Part shown: one piece after another, positions 4,815-7,526 of the stretch
How the letters are laid out: each line of letters opens with the position of its first letter
Position numbering within the stretch: the stretch's first letter is position 1
Assembly: GCA_016179995.1 (NCBI GenBank)
Contig: JACPCC010000021.1
Location: forward strand, 1 to 7,526
Origin: Candidatus Woesearchaeota archaeon
GTDB taxonomy: Archaea > Nanobdellota > Nanobdellia > Woesearchaeales > GW2011-AR9
Direction of reading: 5' to 3'
Length of the DNA stretch: 7,526 nucleotides
Program-made: the position numbers and the translations under genes
Notes under the pieces: generated by a model
Databases searched by the model: none
The model's input: the letters and a program-made list of their open reading frames with translations, nothing else
Told to the model about the DNA's origin: nothing

Positions 4815-5810
4815 CTATTTTGGGAAATCAAAACTAACAATCTTTATCTTTTCTGTTTTTAATAATCCATTACTGATAATTGAATCTATTCCTTTTAATC
4901 TTTCTTTTACTTCTTTAATATCAAACATTTGTTCTTTTAAACCATTCGTTTCGTATTTCTCTTGTGCTTGGTGAAACATCCAGAGGAAGTAATTATATGA
5001 ATTTACTAATTCTACTGCTTGATTTGGAGAAATATTTAGCAAGCCTTCTGCTTCTAAGTAGTGTATTTTATCTTGAGTGTTGGCTGGTAAGCGAGTAATT
5101 AATTCACTTTCTTCTTCTGTTCTGATAGATTGTCTGTAGTATTTTACCAAGTCTTTTATAATTGCAAATTGTACATAGCGTAAAGGACCAAATTTAAAAG
5201 AACTTTGTTTTAATTGTGGGTCATAAAATGCAAGACCCAGTTCTAAATCATATTGAACTAGTTCATAACCAAAAGTAATTATATCTTTACCGGTATTAGA
5301 AATGGTTTGAAAATCTCTTAATTTTCTTTTTATACTTCCATCAATATTTCTTCCTCTTTTTCCAATCCATTCCCTTGCTAATTTTAGTTTTGCACTTTCT
5401 TCTATTCCTTTCTTTCCAGCTAAATAAGCTAAATCTAATATTCTCTGGGGATAAGTACGGTCGTATCGGTTATTGAAGCGATTCATGTTATCTCTTCCTA
5501 TAACTTTCACTTCTACACTACCGTCAGTTAGTTTTGGCTTAAAAGCTCTTAATTGTTCAATTAGTGGGGCGGCTTTTCTTTTACCAGTTCTTCCTTCTAT
5601 TAATAATAGAAATTCTAAAGTAGAAACTGGACCTTTTTCTAATCTTCCATCACTCCCTGTAGTGTATAAAGCAGAATCCTCATATTCTAAATCTATTACT
5701 TCTAATTGTCGAGAGAATTCTTCTTGCAATCTTCTATTAAATGATCTCAGTTGAGCACTATAACTAACTGGGTCTCTTTGTGATGGTAAAATATATAGTG
5801 GTAGGCTCAT
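4815..5810 (-). CDS. Uncharacterised protein with degenerate nucleotidyltransferase-like motif
   Basis: The 331-residue soluble-looking protein shows no signal peptide or membrane segment. Residues 50-70 read TTGSDGRLEKGPVSTLEFLL. This resembles the GS-x-GR start of the polymerase-beta-type nucleotidyltransferase fold found in GlnD- and DUF294-like proteins. There, an SDxD pair of metal-binding aspartates follows, but here the equivalent positions read S-T-L-E, so the first aspartate is lost and the second is glutamate. A later strand SVEVKVIG (98-105) could supply the third acidic residue. The rest is mostly helical, with an aromatic patch FGYELVQYDLELGLAFYDPQ (180-199) and a charged C-terminal coiled region (283-310). 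It may be a catalytically weak or inactive transferase, or a binding protein. The fold is inferred from a motif; I do not know the function. It converges on rpoN and is divergent from mutS. A TATA-like box about 26 bp before the ATG suggests a leaderless transcript. Confidence 0.8.
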   Translation of the reverse strand: MSLPLYILPSQRDPVSYSAQLRSFNRRLQEEFSRQLEVIDLEYEDSALYTTGSDGRLEKGPVSTLEFLLLIEGRTGKRKAAPLIEQLRAFKPKLTDGSVEVKVIGRDNMNRFNNRYDRTYPQRILDLAYLAGKKGIEESAKLKLAREWIGKRGRNIDGSIKRKLRDFQTISNTGKDIITFGYELVQYDLELGLAFYDPQLKQSSFKFGPLRYVQFAIIKDLVKYYRQSIRTEEESELITRLPANTQDKIHYLEAEGLLNISPNQAVELVNSYNYFLWMFHQAQEKYETNGLKEQMFDIKEVKERLKGIDSIISNGLLKTEKIKIVSFDFPK

Positions 5811-5830
5811 GAAGACGTTAAAAACTAAGT

Positions 5831-5847
5831 ATTATTTAAAACTTTCT
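5831..5847 (-). promoter_or_regulatory. Promoter of the 331-residue gene (leaderless)
   Basis: On the minus strand TTTTAAATAAT (5841-5831) is preceded by the purine-rich AGAAAG (5847-5842), matching the layout of an archaeal BRE plus TATA box. The TATA centre is about 26 bp before the ATG at 5810, so transcription should start at or next to the start codon. That agrees with the lack of a Shine-Dalgarno. Confidence 0.5.
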
Positions 5848-5893
5848 GAAAATATCACTAATTGGTAGTTAAATCTTTTCGGGGTGCTGGTGG

Positions 5894-5939
5894 GTGGTGG
5901 TTCTTTATATCAAACCAATCACCACAATATTTAAAATAC
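5894..5939 (+). promoter_or_regulatory. Putative mutS promoter region with hairpin
   Basis: TTTATATC at 5904-5911 is a good archaeal TATA-box match, predicting a start near 5933. A second candidate, AATATTTAAAATAC, lies at 5926-5939. The first TATA lies in the loop of an imperfect inverted repeat, in which GTGGTG (5894-5899) pairs with CACCAC (5920-5925) and GTT (5900-5902) pairs with AAC (5913-5915). This G-rich patch is unusual in the otherwise AT-rich gap and may be a regulator site. The assignment is by sequence only. Confidence 0.35.
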
Positions 5940-5981
5940 TTCTTTCTTCCAAGTAAATATCGATTTGAATTGCGGTTTAAA

Positions 5982-7440
5982 ATGGCTACTGATGAAAATT
6001 CTACTAAAAGTGTTCTGGACTTAGAAACCGATGCTCTAACTCCTGGTATGAAGCAGTATCAAGAAGTAAAGAAAGCTCATCCGGATTGTTTAGTTATGCT
6101 TAGAATGGGCGATTTTTATGAGATGTTCTATGAGGATGCGGTTACGGCGTCGAAAGAACTGGAAATTACTTTAACCGCTCGTGGCAAGGGTGATAAACGT
6201 GCGCCTCTAGCGGGTGTGCCTTTTCATGCTTTGGAATCTTATCTTGGTCGTCTGGTAAAAAAAGGTTATAAAGTAGCTATCGTAGAACAATTGGAAGATC
6301 CTAAATTGGCTAAAGGTTTAGTCAAGCGTGGTTTAGTTCGCATAGTTACACCAGGAACGGTTATTGAATCTTCTATGCTAAATGAAAAGGAGAATAATTA
6401 TGTTGTTTGTCTTAGAAATTTTAATATCAGAGATTCAGGAAACAAGACGAGAGATTTAGGAAACAAGACGAATGAAGATGAGGAGGAGTTTGTAGCTGCT
6501 TTTTGCGATATTTCTACCGGTGATTTTTTTTCTTTAACTTTAGATAGCGAACAGGCTTTAATAAGTGAATTGTCACGTTTTAATCCTAGTGAATGTGTTC
6601 TTCCTGCTAGTTTATTGGTTAACAGCGAATTAGTAAGCAAGATAAAAGTTTTAGGCTCTTTTGTCAACCCATTTGAGGATTATTTTTTTCGTCTGGAGAA
6701 AGCTACTGAAGCTTTGCAGCAGCATTTCTCATCTTTAGATGGTTTTGGATTAGATGAAAAGAATCTTATGGTCTGCGGAGCGTTGATGAAATATCTTTCA
6801 GAGACACAGAAAAATAATTTATCACATTTGCAGAAGATAACTCTGCGCAGCAATAAAACTAAAATGCTTTTGGATCAAACCACTTTAAGAAATTTAGAGT
6901 TGACTAAAAATATCCGCGATGGAACGGCCAGAGGAACATTACTTTCGGTTATCGATAAAACCTCTACTCCTCTGGGAGCGAGAAAGCTGCGTCAATGGTT
7001 GAAAGAACCACTGCTAAATCTACAGGCTATCGAAGCACGTTTACAAGCTGTGGAGGAGTTAAATCAAGAAATTTTAATACGGGCAGAGATTCAAGAGTTT
7101 TTACAGCAAGTCCAGGACTTAGAGCGTTTAACTGGTCGGATTAATTATGGTAACGCTAATCCTCGTGATTTATTATCATTAAAAAATTCTCTTTTACAAA
7201 TTCCTTTACTGAAAGAGAAGATTGAACCATTTAAGAGTTATCTTTTAGTTGATATAAAAAACATGTCTAGTTTAGAAGAGTTAAATGAAATCATTGCTTC
7301 TGCTATTTGTGATGATGCTCCTTTATCTCTACGTGAAGGAGGAATTATTAAAGATGCTTTTAATCAAGAACTGGATCAATTGTATGCTCTCAAAAGAAAC
7401 AGCCGTAAATATTTGCAGGAATTAGAAGAAAAAGAAACTA
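5982..7440 (+). CDS. mutS: DNA mismatch repair protein MutS, N-terminal part (interrupted)
   Basis: MutS recognises mismatches and small loops as a dimer and recruits MutL. The visible ~486 residues contain the mismatch-reading domain with GDFYEMFYED (43-52), where F45 and E47 are the Phe-x-Glu pair that stacks on the mismatch. Next come KRAPLAGVPFHALESYLGRL and VAIVEQLEDP, then the connector domain (FVAAFCDISTGDFFS, 170-184). The core lever domain follows, with LDQTTLRNLELTKNIRDGTA and STPLGARKLRQWLKEPLLNL. The frame is MutS-like to LQELEEKE (about 7437), where the clamp should begin. Beyond this the plus strand no longer encodes MutS; the stop at 7518-7520 is an artefact of a reversed segment. 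Clamp and ATPase domains are missing. I chose the ATG at 5982; an upstream TTG at 5862 would add 40 residues unlike any MutS. The motifs match bacterial MutS1, so the gene was probably acquired from bacteria. Confidence 0.93.
6429..6470 (+). repeat. 21-bp tandem duplication inside mutS
   Basis: The 21-bp unit at 6429-6449 is repeated at 6450-6470 with one difference (C to T). In frame it encodes RDSGNKT followed by RDLGNKT (residues 150-163), then an acidic NEDEEE. It falls between the mismatch-binding domain and the connector strand, where MutS tolerates loop length changes. It looks like a recent slippage duplication that kept the frame. Confidence 0.8.
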
Positions 7441-7525
7441 GAACGTCTAGAACAGCAATCTTGCTGGCCGTGTCTTGTATTTCTGTAGTTTTAGCAACTA
7501 CACGATGCACTAAATCTTGAAAAAG
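7441..7525 (-). CDS. mutS: Inverted internal fragment of mutS
   Basis: Read on the minus strand from 7525, the frame gives LFQDLVHRVV, then AKTTEIQDTA, then SKIAVLDVLV. This is the MutS segment just after the clamp, where E. coli MutS has a similar YEELF...LEALQQSASALAELDVLV stretch. It has no start or stop of its own and is open to the window edge. The sequence therefore switches strand at about 7433-7446. About 60-90 residues of the expected clamp region are skipped, and the following piece is reversed. The shared stretch AGAAACTAGAAC (7433-7444) makes sense both as forward mutS (EKETRT) and as reverse mutS (VLVS), consistent with joining at a short homology. It belongs to the same gene as the forward fragment, or to a second copy. 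Confidence 0.85.
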
Positions 7526-7526
7526 C

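Noticed and set aside
4565..4840. Minus-strand 91-codon open frame across the hairpin block
   Set aside because: It runs through nearly every stem of the inverted-repeat block and overlaps the end of the 331-residue gene. It has no convincing start signal, and I recognise no domain. It may be a conceptual translation of a repeat. It cannot be fully excluded, and a search for conserved homologues would decide.
5473..5754. Plus-strand 93-codon open frame inside the 331-residue gene
   Set aside because: It is antisense to a longer, motif-bearing reading frame and has no domain or start signal of its own.
5862..5981. N-terminal extension of MutS from TTG 5862
   Set aside because: The 40 extra residues are unlike MutS, contain the predicted promoter and hairpin, and the family starts close to the ATG at 5982.
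7441..7520. Plus-strand C-terminal tail of MutS ending at the stop 7518-7520
   Set aside because: These residues match no part of MutS, while the opposite strand does. The tail is the shadow of an inverted mutS segment.
1..7526. CRISPR array, rRNA or complete insertion sequence
   Set aside because: No regularly spaced repeats, rRNA signatures or transposase-coding frames were seen on either strand.

Overview
The window is AT-rich, compact archaeal DNA. The gene order uS13-uS4-uS11-Rpo3-eL18-uL13-uS9-Rpo10 is the conserved archaeal ribosomal protein/RNA polymerase cluster. It contains families that bacteria lack (eL18, Rpo10, a Rpo3-type D subunit). The AT bias, several lineage-specific protein tails, a bacterial-type MutS and an unfamiliar nucleotidyltransferase-like protein suggest an uncultivated DPANN-like archaeon, for example the Woesearchaeota/Pacearchaeota group. 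The lineage is an inference; the archaeal assignment is firm.

Layout. Positions 11-4539 hold eight plus-strand genes: rps13, rps4, rps11, rpoD (rpo3), rpl18e, rpl13, rps9 and rpoN (rpo10). The rps4/rps11 and rps11/rpoD pairs overlap by ATGA (stop and start share bases), which points to translational coupling. The other gaps are 66-166 bp and contain TATA-like boxes, so several promoters are likely. The rps9-rpoN gap (4176-4341) holds two related hairpins, and the loop of one is complementary to the loop of the other. After rpoN come three T-tracts, then a 188-bp block (4599-4786) that is almost entirely inverted repeats and encodes no convincing protein. It is a candidate structured RNA or a non-autonomous palindromic element. 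A convergent minus-strand gene (4815-5810) encodes a 331-residue protein with a degenerate nucleotidyltransferase motif. A divergent mutS starts at 5982.

The main anomaly is at the right end. The mutS reading frame is normal through about position 7440. After that the plus strand stops encoding MutS, and the reverse complement of about 7441-7526 encodes a later part of MutS (the segment after the clamp, ending in a LDVLV motif). The sequence therefore folds back within mutS, skipping the clamp region. This is either a real intragenic inversion or, more likely, an inverted amplification/assembly chimera at a contig end. The apparent mutS stop codon at 7518-7520 should not be trusted.

Functionally, the left two thirds builds the small and large ribosomal subunits and the polymerase assembly platform (Rpo3 with Rpo10). 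The right third is accessory: a mismatch-repair gene and an uncharacterised protein transcribed divergently from a 171-bp intergenic region.
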